From the NCBI RefSeq assembly GCF_000299575.1, contig NZ_AMGO01000062.1, positions 1 through 55,988 on the forward strand: a stretch of DNA of 55,988 nt, given 5' to 3'. The position numbers and the translations under genes were made by a program. The notes under the pieces are model-generated. The model was not told where the DNA came from and did not search any database. It saw only the letters and a program-made list of their open reading frames with translations. The DNA comes from Oceaniovalibus guishaninsula JLT2003 (GTDB taxonomy: Bacteria > Pseudomonadota > Alphaproteobacteria > Rhodobacterales > Rhodobacteraceae). Each line of letters starts with the position of its first letter. Position 1 is the stretch's first letter. Shown one piece after another: positions 8,105 to 15,420 of the stretch.

Positions 8105-9112
8105 CTACTGCTTGCGGGGTTGCTTGGCAAGGGCTTCGTAACCCGGCGGCACCCGCGTCGCCCGCTCCCGCAGGATGGCGCTGATACGCGGCATCGTCCC
8201 TGTTTCGGATACCGTCCGCGTGGCCAGAACCGGCGTGGTCCGCGACACCCCCAACCGGCTTTCGCGCACCACGACATAAAGACCGCTCAGGATGATGACC
8301 GCCGCCCCGATCCATGTCAGCGCATCGGGAATCTCGTTGAAAAACAACGTGCCGAAGATCGCGGCCCAGATGATCTGCGAATATTGCATGGGCGCGACCA
8401 CGGTGGCGTCGCCGCTGCGATAGGCGGCGATGATCATCAACCCGCCGACGAAGGCCAGCACTGCGATAACCCCCACCAGCGCCAGATCCGTCAGCGGCAT
8501 CGGCACATAGACGAAGGGCAGGATGCAGGCCATCACCGCGAAGTTGGCGACCATCGGATACAGCATCAGCACGACGCCGCGTTCCTCCTTGCCGATCTTG
8601 CGCACGATCACCGACCCCACCGCCCCGCCGAACGCCGCCAGAAGCGCCGCCGCATGCCCGGTTTCCAGATGCGTCCCCCCAAAGGGCCGCAGCACGATCA
8701 AGACCCCCGCCGCCCCGATCACCACGGCCGCCCAACGATGCCGGCCGACGGATTCGCCGAGAATGGGGATCGACAGCACCGTCACCAGCAAGGGTGCCGC
8801 GAAGAGCAGTGCATAGGCCTGCGCCAACGGGATGGTCGAGAAGGCATAGAACGCCGCCGCCCCGGTCATCACCCCCGCCGCGGTGCGCAGGGCGACCCAC
8901 CAGGGATGGATGGGGCGCAGGTGCCCTGATGTCGGATCGCGCATCAGCATCAGCGTCGCCAGCGGAAACCCGAAGACAACGCTGAAAAAGATGATCTGGA
9001 ACGGCGCATAGACCGCCCCGAGGATCTTGATGATCGCATCGTGCGTGGCAAGCACCGCAAAGGCCCCCAGCGCATAGGCCGGCCCCTTGGGCAAGGAGGT
9101 GAAAGGCGACAT
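8105..9112 (-). CDS. EamA-family (DMT superfamily) inner-membrane transporter
   Basis: This 335-residue, very hydrophobic protein has the pattern of two EamA repeats of five membrane helices each. The repeat ends are visible as PIPILGESVGRHRWAAVVIGAAGVLIV and GTLFFNEIPDALTWIGAAVIILSG. This is the signature of the drug/metabolite transporter superfamily. The members export or import small metabolites such as amino acids; substrate cannot be read from sequence. A ~45-residue polar C-terminal tail follows the last helix. The gene is divergent from the TRAP operon to the right and its stop is 11 bases from tRNA-Pro. Confidence 0.88.
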   Translation of the reverse strand: MSPFTSLPKGPAYALGAFAVLATHDAIIKILGAVYAPFQIIFFSVVFGFPLATLMLMRDPTSGHLRPIHPWWVALRTAAGVMTGAAAFYAFSTIPLAQAYALLFAAPLLVTVLSIPILGESVGRHRWAAVVIGAAGVLIVLRPFGGTHLETGHAAALLAAFGGAVGSVIVRKIGKEERGVVLMLYPMVANFAVMACILPFVYVPMPLTDLALVGVIAVLAFVGGLMIIAAYRSGDATVVAPMQYSQIIWAAIFGTLFFNEIPDALTWIGAAVIILSGLYVVVRESRLGVSRTTPVLATRTVSETGTMPRISAILRERATRVPPGYEALAKQPRKQ

Positions 9113-9175
9113 CGGGCCTGAAGACGCCCAAGGCGCGCGAAGGTCAAGGGCCGCCTTGCATCCATGACGCGAATG

Positions 9176-9196
9176 GCGGCGGCAGGCCGCTTTTTT
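9176..9196 (+). terminator. Terminator-like hairpin with T6 tract upstream of the first TRAP operon
   Basis: GCGGC (9176-9180) and GCCGC (9186-9190) can pair around a GGCAG loop and are followed directly by six T residues. On the plus strand this has the form of a short intrinsic terminator. No plus-strand gene precedes it, so it would end either a small leader transcript or antisense transcription into the EamA gene's promoter region. The stem is only 5 bp, so it may be weak or fortuitous. Confidence 0.4.
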
Positions 9197-9254
9197 GATG
9201 TTTCCATCCGCCCGGCCGCGTGGTTCATTCGCCCGAACTTACCGGGGGACCGAC

Positions 9255-10265
9255 ATGGGAAAGATGCTTTTGATCGCGGCGCTGGCGTCGCTGGCGGCGG
9301 GATCCGCCGTGGCGCAGGACCTCAAGGACGAATACCGCGTTTCCACCGTCCTGCCCGCACCTTTCCCGTGGGGCCAGGCGGCCGAAAAATGGGCCGAACT
9401 GACGGCCGAGCGCAGCGACGGACGCATCAACCTCAAGGTCTATCCGGGCACGCAGCTGGTGCAGGGCGACCAGACGCGCGAATTCACCGCGTTGCGGCAG
9501 GGCGTCATCGACATGGCGGTCGGGTCAACGATCAACTGGTCGCCGCAGGTGACCGAATTGAACCTTTTCTCACTGCCGTTCCTGATGCCCGATTATGCCG
9601 CGATGGACGCGATCACCCAGGGCGAGGTGGGCGAGCGTATCTTTGACATCGTGCAGCAAAACGGCGTCGTGCCCTTGGCCTGGGCCGAGAACGGGTTTCG
9701 CGAAGTGACCAATTCCAAGACCGAGATACGCAAGCCCGAGGATATGCAGGGCCTCAAGCTGCGGGTCGTCGGATCGCCCATCTACAACGACATGTTCACC
9801 GCGATGGGTGCCAACCCCACGCAGATGAGCTGGGCCGACGCGCAGCCGGCGCTGACCACGGGCGCGGTGGACGGGCAGGAAAACCCGCTGACCATCTATA
9901 CCACGCTCAACATGCAGGATCTGGGGCAGAACAACATCACCCTTTGGGGCTATGTCGCCGATCCGCTGATCTTCGCGGTCAACAGTCAGGTCTGGGACAG
10001 TTTCAGCGCCGACGATCAGGAGCTGCTGCGGCAGGCCGCCGTGGATGCGGGCGCGTTCGGTATCGAGGTGGCGCGCAAGGGCCTGACCGAGGACGATCAA
10101 AGCCTGATCGACGAGATCAGGTCGAAAGGCGTCAACGTCGTGACGCTGACCGACGACGAAAAGCAGGCGTTCAAGGATGCGACCGCGTCGGTCTATGAAG
10201 ATTGGAAACAGAAGATCGGGCCGGACCTGGTCGATGCCGCCGAGGAGGCGGTCGCCAACCGCTGA
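9255..10265 (+). CDS. TRAP transporter periplasmic substrate-binding protein (DctP family), system 1
   Basis: This 336-residue protein starts with a classical signal peptide (MGKMLLIAALASLAAGSAVAQ, cleavage expected after AVA-Q). The mature part has DctP-family features such as VSTVLPAPFPWGQAAEKWAELT, GLKLRVVGSPIYNDMFTAMGA and TTGAVDGQENPL. The arginine in LKLRV is the usual carboxylate ligand, so an organic acid ligand is likely but unspecified. The ATG at 9255 follows a GGGGGAC-rich stretch. It delivers substrate to the DctQ and DctM homologues downstream. A perfect stem-loop follows its stop codon. Confidence 0.93.
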   Translation: MGKMLLIAALASLAAGSAVAQDLKDEYRVSTVLPAPFPWGQAAEKWAELTAERSDGRINLKVYPGTQLVQGDQTREFTALRQGVIDMAVGSTINWSPQVTELNLFSLPFLMPDYAAMDAITQGEVGERIFDIVQQNGVVPLAWAENGFREVTNSKTEIRKPEDMQGLKLRVVGSPIYNDMFTAMGANPTQMSWADAQPALTTGAVDGQENPLTIYTTLNMQDLGQNNITLWGYVADPLIFAVNSQVWDSFSADDQELLRQAAVDAGAFGIEVARKGLTEDDQSLIDEIRSKGVNVVTLTDDEKQAFKDATASVYEDWKQKIGPDLVDAAEEAVANR

Positions 10266-10273
10266 CCAGGGCA

Positions 10274-10293
10274 GGGCCGTCCCGCGACGGCCC
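10274..10293 (+). repeat. Perfect 8-bp stem-loop between dctP and dctQ of TRAP system 1
   Basis: GGGCCGTC (10274-10281), loop CCGC, GACGGCCC (10286-10293) is a perfect hairpin 8 bases after the dctP stop and upstream of the dctQ ribosome binding site (AGGAG). It has no T tract, so full termination is unlikely. The likely role is protecting the dctP part of the message from 3' decay, giving more binding protein than membrane subunits. Comparable hairpins follow the other two TRAP binding-protein genes. Confidence 0.7.
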
Positions 10294-10311
10294 CGAAGAC
10301 AGGAGCGGCGC

Positions 10312-10836
10312 ATGCCCGATCCCGAAGATCTGTCGCCCACACGGCAACCGTCCGGCACAGGCGACGAGCATACCGTCGTCCCGGTCAGGATAGAGGAGGC
10401 GCTGGGCGCCGCCGCGATGGCGCTGATCTGCCTTATCTCGATGGGCAATGTGATCGCCCGTTATGCGACCAGCGTGTCCTTCGCCTTCACCGAGGAATAT
10501 TCGGTTTTCCTGCTGGTCTTCATGACATTCGTGGGCGCGTCTGCGGCCTTTGCCACCGGCGATCACATCCGCATCGCGTTCTTCGTCGACCGGATGCCGC
10601 CCCGCCTGCGCTGGCTTTGCGATGCCGTGTCGCTGCTGGCGGTGACGCTGATGTTCGCGCTGATCCTGTGGTATGGCGCGCGCGTGACCTATGACGAATG
10701 GTATTGGGGCGAGACGACGCCGGGGCTGGGCAACCCGGCCTGGATCTACACGATCTGGATGCCGATCCTGTCGGTAGCGATCCTGGCCCGCGCCTGGGGC
10801 CGCGGCTGGGCCTATCTAGTGCGGCGAAGGGGATGA
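10312..10836 (+). CDS. TRAP transporter small membrane subunit (DctQ family), system 1
   Basis: This 174-residue protein has four predicted membrane helices: ALGAAAMALICLISMGNVIAR, YSVFLLVFMTFVGASAAFA, a third around CDAVSLLAVTLMFALILWY, and a fourth near IYTIWMPILSVAILA. GDHIRIAFFVDRMPP after helix two is the DctQ family signature. The ATG at 10312 has an AGGAG site. DctQ pairs with DctM in the inner membrane to accept substrate from DctP. A 45-residue polar N-terminal tail is somewhat long. Unusually, dctM does not follow directly; an unrelated gene lies between. Confidence 0.92.
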   Translation: MPDPEDLSPTRQPSGTGDEHTVVPVRIEEALGAAAMALICLISMGNVIARYATSVSFAFTEEYSVFLLVFMTFVGASAAFATGDHIRIAFFVDRMPPRLRWLCDAVSLLAVTLMFALILWYGARVTYDEWYWGETTPGLGNPAWIYTIWMPILSVAILARAWGRGWAYLVRRRG

Positions 10837-11002
10837 TCGGCGCGTCGATCCGCTGGATACACTCGGGTTGCCGGCATCCTTACCTAGCGGAAATCCGCCG
10901 GTGGAGCCTGCGCGATAGCGGCACCGATTTTCACCGCTTGCCCCTGCGCCGTGTTTCCGCTGCTACTGAAAGACGGTAACGGCAAAGAGGGAGAGATATC
11001 CG
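10837..11002 (+). other. 166-bp gap between dctQ and the orphan gene
   Basis: TRAP Q and M genes normally overlap or nearly touch, so a gap here is unusual. It contains no convincing gene or terminator. It ends in a strong ribosome binding site (AGAGGGAGAG, 10986-10995) for the next gene. A promoter for that gene may lie here but no clear -35/-10 pair was found. Confidence 0.5.
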
Positions 11003-11446
11003 ATGGCTTTCAATATCGGCGAGATTTTCAAGGAGTTGTTTTCCGACGACGGCGGCGGCGGATTCGCTCTGGCGATGATCGGCATGGGCCCCATCGGCTT
11101 CACCGACATCGGAAGATTCGGCGGCGCATACGATCTGATGCGGGGGGTCGGCGACAGCACGATGGAATTCGTCTTTGCCCCGACGCCCGGAGAGTTCCTT
11201 GATCATGCGCTAAACTATACCGAGACTTACCCTGACGAATACGAGTTGACCGCGCCTTCGGACCGCAATGGCAATACTGCCTCGATGACCCTTTACGATC
11301 ACCACAACAACACGGCAACGACCTATTTCTATGGCGGTCCGAATGATTTCGGGGTGTTCGACTACGACCATTTCGACGGAGACGATTGGCATTATACGCC
11401 CAACAACTTCGGCTCGGACATGACCGACAGCTTTATCTTCTACTGA
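11003..11446 (+). CDS. Unrecognised 147-residue acidic protein inserted in a TRAP operon
   Basis: No family was recognised. The protein is acidic and rich in Gly, Asp, Phe and Tyr, with no signal peptide and no clear membrane segment. The N-terminal half contains a small hydrophobic Gly-rich stretch (GGGGFALAMIGMGPIGF). The C-terminal half is full of aromatic and polar residues (DHHNNTATTYFYGGPNDF, DYDHFDGDDWHY), recalling secreted or repeat-containing calcium-binding proteins, though no RTX nonapeptide is present. The start has a clear ribosome binding site. Codon use includes many A/T-ending codons and the GC content is visibly lower than its neighbours, which suggests acquisition. It separates dctQ from dctM. 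Confidence 0.8.
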   Translation: MAFNIGEIFKELFSDDGGGGFALAMIGMGPIGFTDIGRFGGAYDLMRGVGDSTMEFVFAPTPGEFLDHALNYTETYPDEYELTAPSDRNGNTASMTLYDHHNNTATTYFYGGPNDFGVFDYDHFDGDDWHYTPNNFGSDMTDSFIFY

Positions 11447-11462
11447 CAGGAACCAGCCGCCC

Positions 11463-11525
11463 ATGTCCGACCGCTTTCCGGGCCTGTCTGCATGGGCGGG
11501 ACAAACGGCACCCTTGCCCAGATGA
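11463..11525 (+). CDS. Possible 20-codon leader ORF overlapping the dctM start
   Basis: ATG at 11463, with AGGA 11 bases upstream, opens a 20-codon frame (MSDRFPGLSAWAGQTAPLPR) whose TGA overlaps an ATG at 11522 as ATGA. That ATG is the best start for dctM. It could be a translationally coupled leader that lets ribosomes load on dctM after the inserted gene, a remnant of an older gene end, or chance. It has no recognised homologue. Confidence 0.3.
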   Translation: MSDRFPGLSAWAGQTAPLPR

Positions 11526-12823
11526 TTGGTGCGAACCTGGCGCTGCTGGGCACGTTCGTGCTGTTGCTGGTCGTCGGCGCCCCCATCGCGGTGGCGCTGG
11601 GGCTGGCGGGGGCGGTCGGCGTCCTGCTGGGGCTGGACCTGACGGCTTTGGGCATGATCGGCGCCAACACCTATGCCGCCGTCGCCAAGTATCCGCTGAT
11701 CGCGATCCCGCTTTTCATCCTCACCGGCGCGGTATTCGAGCGGTCGGGGGTGGCGGCGAGGCTGGTCGAGTTCGCGCAGGCCATCGTCGGGCCGCGCAAG
11801 GGCGGGCTGGCGCTGGTGGCGGTGCTGGTGTGTCTGGTCATGGGCGGCATGTCGGGGTCGGGGCCGGCGGATGCCGCCGCCGTCACCACGGTCATGCTGC
11901 CCGCGATGGTCAAGGCCGGCTATCCGCGCCCCTTCACGGCAAGCGTCGTCGCGGCATCCGCCTCGACCGCGATCCTGATACCGCCCTCGATCGCGATGAT
12001 CGTCTATTCGGTGGTCATTCCGGGCGTCGATCTGCGCGCGCTTTTCGCCGCCGGCCTGATACCCGGACTGCTGGTCGGCGCGGCCATCGCGGTGCCGACC
12101 CTGCTGCTGAGCCGCCGGCACGATTTCGGCATGGGCGAAACGCCGGTGCGGCCGCCCTTCTGGGCCAGCCTGCGACGGGCGCTGCCGGGACTGATGGCGC
12201 CGGTCATCATCCTGGGCGGGCTGCGGTCTGGCCTGTTCACCCCGACCGAGACGGCGGTGGTGGCGGTCTTTTACGGCCTCTTTGTCGGGCTGGTGCTCTA
12301 TCGCACGATGGGCTGGCGCGATGTCTATGACGTGCTGGCCGAAAGCGCGCGCATCTCGGGCGTGCTGCTGATCATCCTGTCGCTGGCGGGGCTGTTCGCC
12401 TGGGCAGGCTCGACCATGGGGGCGTTTTCGGCGACCGCCGATCTGATCCTGTCGGTCAGCGACAATCAGTGGGTCATCCTGATCCTGGTGATGATCGCCG
12501 TGCTGCTGGCGGGCATGGTGCTGGACGGGGTGTCGATCTATCTGATCATGCTGCCGCTGCTGGTGCCCATCGTGCAGGCCTTCGGCTGGTCCTATATCTG
12601 GTTCGGGGTGGTCATGGCGATCAACATCGCCATGGGGCAGTTCACGCCGCCTGTCGCCGTGAACCTGATGGTCACGGCGCGCATCGCGGGCGTGCCGCTG
12701 GAATCGACCTTCCGCTGGGTCGGCTGGCTGCTGCTGGCGATGGCCGTGGCGCTGGGGCTGGTGCTGGCCTTTCCGGAAATCGCGTTGTGGCTGCCCCGGT
12801 CGCTGGGCTATCGCATCACCTGA
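11522..12823 (+). CDS. TRAP transporter large membrane subunit (DctM family), system 1
   Basis: This is a polytopic protein of 433 residues from the ATG at 11522; an ATG at 11492 would add 10 polar residues but has no ribosome binding site. DctM features include the first helix GTFVLLLVVGAPIAVALGLAG, the ILIPPSIAMIVYSVV motif and QFTPPVAVNLMV near the C-terminus. It is the Na+-coupled permease partner of the DctP and DctQ proteins upstream. Its stop is 17 bases before cysQ, so the next genes may be co-transcribed. Substrate is unknown. Confidence 0.93.
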   Translation: MIGANLALLGTFVLLLVVGAPIAVALGLAGAVGVLLGLDLTALGMIGANTYAAVAKYPLIAIPLFILTGAVFERSGVAARLVEFAQAIVGPRKGGLALVAVLVCLVMGGMSGSGPADAAAVTTVMLPAMVKAGYPRPFTASVVAASASTAILIPPSIAMIVYSVVIPGVDLRALFAAGLIPGLLVGAAIAVPTLLLSRRHDFGMGETPVRPPFWASLRRALPGLMAPVIILGGLRSGLFTPTETAVVAVFYGLFVGLVLYRTMGWRDVYDVLAESARISGVLLIILSLAGLFAWAGSTMGAFSATADLILSVSDNQWVILILVMIAVLLAGMVLDGVSIYLIMLPLLVPIVQAFGWSYIWFGVVMAINIAMGQFTPPVAVNLMVTARIAGVPLESTFRWVGWLLLAMAVALGLVLAFPEIALWLPRSLGYRIT

Positions 12824-12840
12824 ACCGCGATGGGGACGAC

Positions 12841-13638
12841 ATGGATCACGATACGCTGGAACGGGTGATGCGAAGGCTGGCGCTGTCGGCCGGCGACGCG
12901 ATCATGGAGATCTACGGCTCGGACGATTTCGACGTGCGCGCCAAGAGCGACGACAGCCCCGTAACGGCGGCGGACGAGGCGGCGGATGCGCTGATTTCGG
13001 CCGGGCTGCGGGCGGCCTTTCCCGACGTGCCGCTGGTGACGGAAGAACAGGCCGCGACGCACGGACAGGACGTGGATACGTTCCTGATCGTCGATCCGCT
13101 GGACGGCACCAAGGAATTCGTCCAGCGGCGGGGCGACTTCACCGTCAATATCGCCTACGTCGAGGCGGGCCGTGCGGTGCGGGGCGTCGTTTATGCCCCG
13201 GCGAAGGGGCGGCTGTTCTATACCCGCGCCGACGGCGCTTCGGTCGAGGAAACCGGCTCGTTCGACGCGGATACGCGGGGCGGGATGCGGCCGATCGTGG
13301 TCAGCGACCCCGATCCGGCGGCGCTGATGGTGGTGGCGTCGAAATCCCACCGCGACGCGGCGACGGATGCCTATATCGGCAAATATCCGGTCCGCGACAT
13401 GACCAGCGCCGGATCGTCGCTGAAGTTCTGCCTTGTCGCAACCGGCGAGGCCGATCTTTATCCGCGACTGGGGCGCACGATGGAATGGGACACGGCGGCC
13501 GGTCATGCGGTGCTGACCGGCGCCGGGGGCCATGTCGTGCGCTTCGACGATCATGCCCCGCTGACCTATGGCAAGCCGGGGTTCGAAAACCCGTTCTTCA
13601 TCGCCCACGCGCCGGGTGTCGCGCTGAAAGGCGCCTGA
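12841..13638 (+). CDS. cysQ: 3'(2'),5'-bisphosphate nucleotidase (CysQ-like, inositol monophosphatase family)
   Basis: This 265-residue protein of the lithium-sensitive phosphatase family hydrolyses 3'-phosphoadenosine 5'-phosphate to AMP, relieving product inhibition in sulfate assimilation. Metal-binding motifs are present: SPVTAADEAAD near residue 40, EEQ around 67, DPLDGTKEF around 87, and WDTAAGHAVL near the C-terminus. The length matches CysQ. The ATG follows the dctM stop closely and its TGA is one base from kdsB, so cysQ-kdsB are co-transcribed. An inositol-phosphatase activity cannot be excluded. Confidence 0.88.
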   Translation: MDHDTLERVMRRLALSAGDAIMEIYGSDDFDVRAKSDDSPVTAADEAADALISAGLRAAFPDVPLVTEEQAATHGQDVDTFLIVDPLDGTKEFVQRRGDFTVNIAYVEAGRAVRGVVYAPAKGRLFYTRADGASVEETGSFDADTRGGMRPIVVSDPDPAALMVVASKSHRDAATDAYIGKYPVRDMTSAGSSLKFCLVATGEADLYPRLGRTMEWDTAAGHAVLTGAGGHVVRFDDHAPLTYGKPGFENPFFIAHAPGVALKGA

Positions 13639-13639
13639 C

Positions 13640-14437
13640 GTGTCGGTCGTCATCGTCATCCCCGCGCGCTATGCCTCGACCCGTTTTCCCGGCAAGCCGC
13701 TGGTGCGTCTGCGCGGCCCGGACGGCGTCGCGCGCAGTCTGATCGAACGCACCTGGCGCGCGGGAATGGCCGTGACGGGTGCCGACCGCGTGGTGGTGGC
13801 GACCGACGACGACCGCATCGCCGCCGAGGCGCGCGGTTTCGGGGCCGATGTGGCGATGACCTCGCCCGATCGCGCCAACGGAACGGAACGCTGCGCCGAG
13901 GCGCTGGAATCGCTGGGCGATGTCGAGATCGTCGTCAACCTTCAGGGCGACGCGCCGCTGACGCCGGCATGGTTCATCGAAGACCTTGTCGCCGGTCTGC
14001 GCGCTGATCCCGGCGCGGGGGTGGCGACGCCGGTTCTGCGTTGCAACGGCGCGACACTCGACGCCCTGCGCGCCGACCGCCGCGAGGGGCGGGTCGGCGG
14101 AACCACGGCGGTGTTCGGCGCAGGCAACCGGGCGCTCTACTTCTCGAAGGAAGTCGTCCCCTATTGCGAAGCGCCCGGCGGACCCGACGATCCGACGCCG
14201 GTGTTCCACCATGTCGGCGTCTATGCCTATCGGCCCGAGGCGCTGCGCCTTTATACCAGTCTGCCGGCGGGCCCGCTGGAAGGGCTGGAGGGGCTGGAGC
14301 AGCTTCGCTTTCTCGAACATGGGCATCCCATCCTCTGCGTCGAGGTCGAGGCGCGCGGTGCCGAGTTCTGGGAATTAAACAATCCCGAGGATGTGGCCCG
14401 GATCGAGCGGATGCTTGAAAGACGGGTCGGCTCATAA
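13640..14437 (+). CDS. kdsB: 3-deoxy-manno-octulosonate cytidylyltransferase KdsB
   Basis: This 265-residue enzyme activates Kdo with CTP to CMP-Kdo for lipid A-core assembly. The N-terminal nucleotide-binding stretch PARYASTRFPGKPL, the VVVATDD motif, NLQGDAPL and FHHVGVYAYRPEAL are all KdsB signatures. The start is GTG one base after the cysQ stop. It is slightly longer than the E. coli enzyme through small insertions (for example RSLIERTWRAG). It fits the surrounding envelope genes (galU, galE, lpt). Confidence 0.93.
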   Translation: MSVVIVIPARYASTRFPGKPLVRLRGPDGVARSLIERTWRAGMAVTGADRVVVATDDDRIAAEARGFGADVAMTSPDRANGTERCAEALESLGDVEIVVNLQGDAPLTPAWFIEDLVAGLRADPGAGVATPVLRCNGATLDALRADRREGRVGGTTAVFGAGNRALYFSKEVVPYCEAPGGPDDPTPVFHHVGVYAYRPEALRLYTSLPAGPLEGLEGLEQLRFLEHGHPILCVEVEARGAEFWELNNPEDVARIERMLERRVGS

Positions 14438-14459
14438 CGGCCTCACCCGGCGGCAGCAT

Positions 14460-14473
14460 GTGGACTTGTCCAC
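14460..14473. promoter_or_regulatory. Perfect inverted repeat GTGGAC-TT-GTCCAC upstream of galU
   Basis: This 14-bp palindrome has 6-bp arms and a 2-bp centre. It lies 53 bases upstream of the galU start in the 88-bp gap after kdsB. Its size and symmetry fit a dimeric repressor operator. The regulator is unknown. Confidence 0.45.
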
Positions 14474-14525
14474 CGCATCCATGCGACATGCTGCGCCAAC
14501 GAGTTCGATCGAAAGTAGAATCCCG

Positions 14526-15416
14526 ATGACAAACAAGGTGACAAAGGCAATTTTTCCCGTCGCCGGCCTTGGCACGCGCTTCCTGCCCGCGACCAAATCC
14601 GTCCCGAAGGAAATCATGACCCTCGTGGATCGTCCCTTGATCCAGTACGCGATCGACGAGGCGCGAGCTGCCGGGATCACCGAATTCATCTTCGTCACGT
14701 CGCGCGGCAAAAGCGCGCTGGAAGACTACTTTGACCGCGCCCCCGAACTGGAAGCGGCCGTACAGGCCAAGAACAAGCCCGAATTGATGGATATTCTCGA
14801 CCATACCAACATGGAATCGGGGGCCATCGCCTATATCCGCCAGCACCGGCCGATGGGGCTGGGCCATGCCGTGTGGTGCGCGCGGCGGCTGATCGGGGAC
14901 GAACCGTTCGCGGTGATCCTGCCCGACGACGTGATCGCGGCGGAAAAACCCTGTTTGCAGCAGATGGTCGAAGCCTATGCCGAACGCGGCGGCTGCATGG
15001 TCGCCACGATGGAGGTGCCCGACGACAAGGTGTCGGCCTATGGTATCCTCGACGTCGAGGATCCGGCCGAGACTGTCCTGCGGGTGCGCGGAATGGTCGA
15101 AAAGCCGCAAGCCAAGGACGCCCCGTCGAACCTGGCCGTCATCGGGCGCTATATCCTGACGCCATCGGTCCTCGATACCCTCGACGGCCTGGGCCAGGGG
15201 GCCGGCGGCGAGATCCAGTTGACCGACGCCATCGCCGCCGAAATCGACGGATCGTCCGGTGTCAGCGCGCTGAAGTTCGAGGGCCAACGCTATGATTGCG
15301 GATCGAAGGCCGGGTTTCTTCAGGCGACCGTCGCATTCGGCCTGTCGCGTCCCGACTTGAACGGCGAATTCGCGGATTATCTGACCGAGCTCGTGGCGGC
15401 ACGCACGGGTGGCTGA
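14526..15416 (+). CDS. galU: UTP-glucose-1-phosphate uridylyltransferase GalU
   Basis: This 296-residue enzyme makes UDP-glucose from glucose-1-phosphate and UTP. The signature FPVAGLGTRFLPATKSVPKE is at the N-terminus and VRGMVEKPQAKDAPSNLAV is in the middle, both diagnostic of bacterial GalU. The ATG at 14526 is preceded by a short leader with the GTGGAC palindrome. galE follows directly, so the pair supplies UDP-glucose and UDP-galactose for surface polysaccharides. Confidence 0.96.
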   Translation: MTNKVTKAIFPVAGLGTRFLPATKSVPKEIMTLVDRPLIQYAIDEARAAGITEFIFVTSRGKSALEDYFDRAPELEAAVQAKNKPELMDILDHTNMESGAIAYIRQHRPMGLGHAVWCARRLIGDEPFAVILPDDVIAAEKPCLQQMVEAYAERGGCMVATMEVPDDKVSAYGILDVEDPAETVLRVRGMVEKPQAKDAPSNLAVIGRYILTPSVLDTLDGLGQGAGGEIQLTDAIAAEIDGSSGVSALKFEGQRYDCGSKAGFLQATVAFGLSRPDLNGEFADYLTELVAARTGG

Positions 15417-15420
15417 GCGG

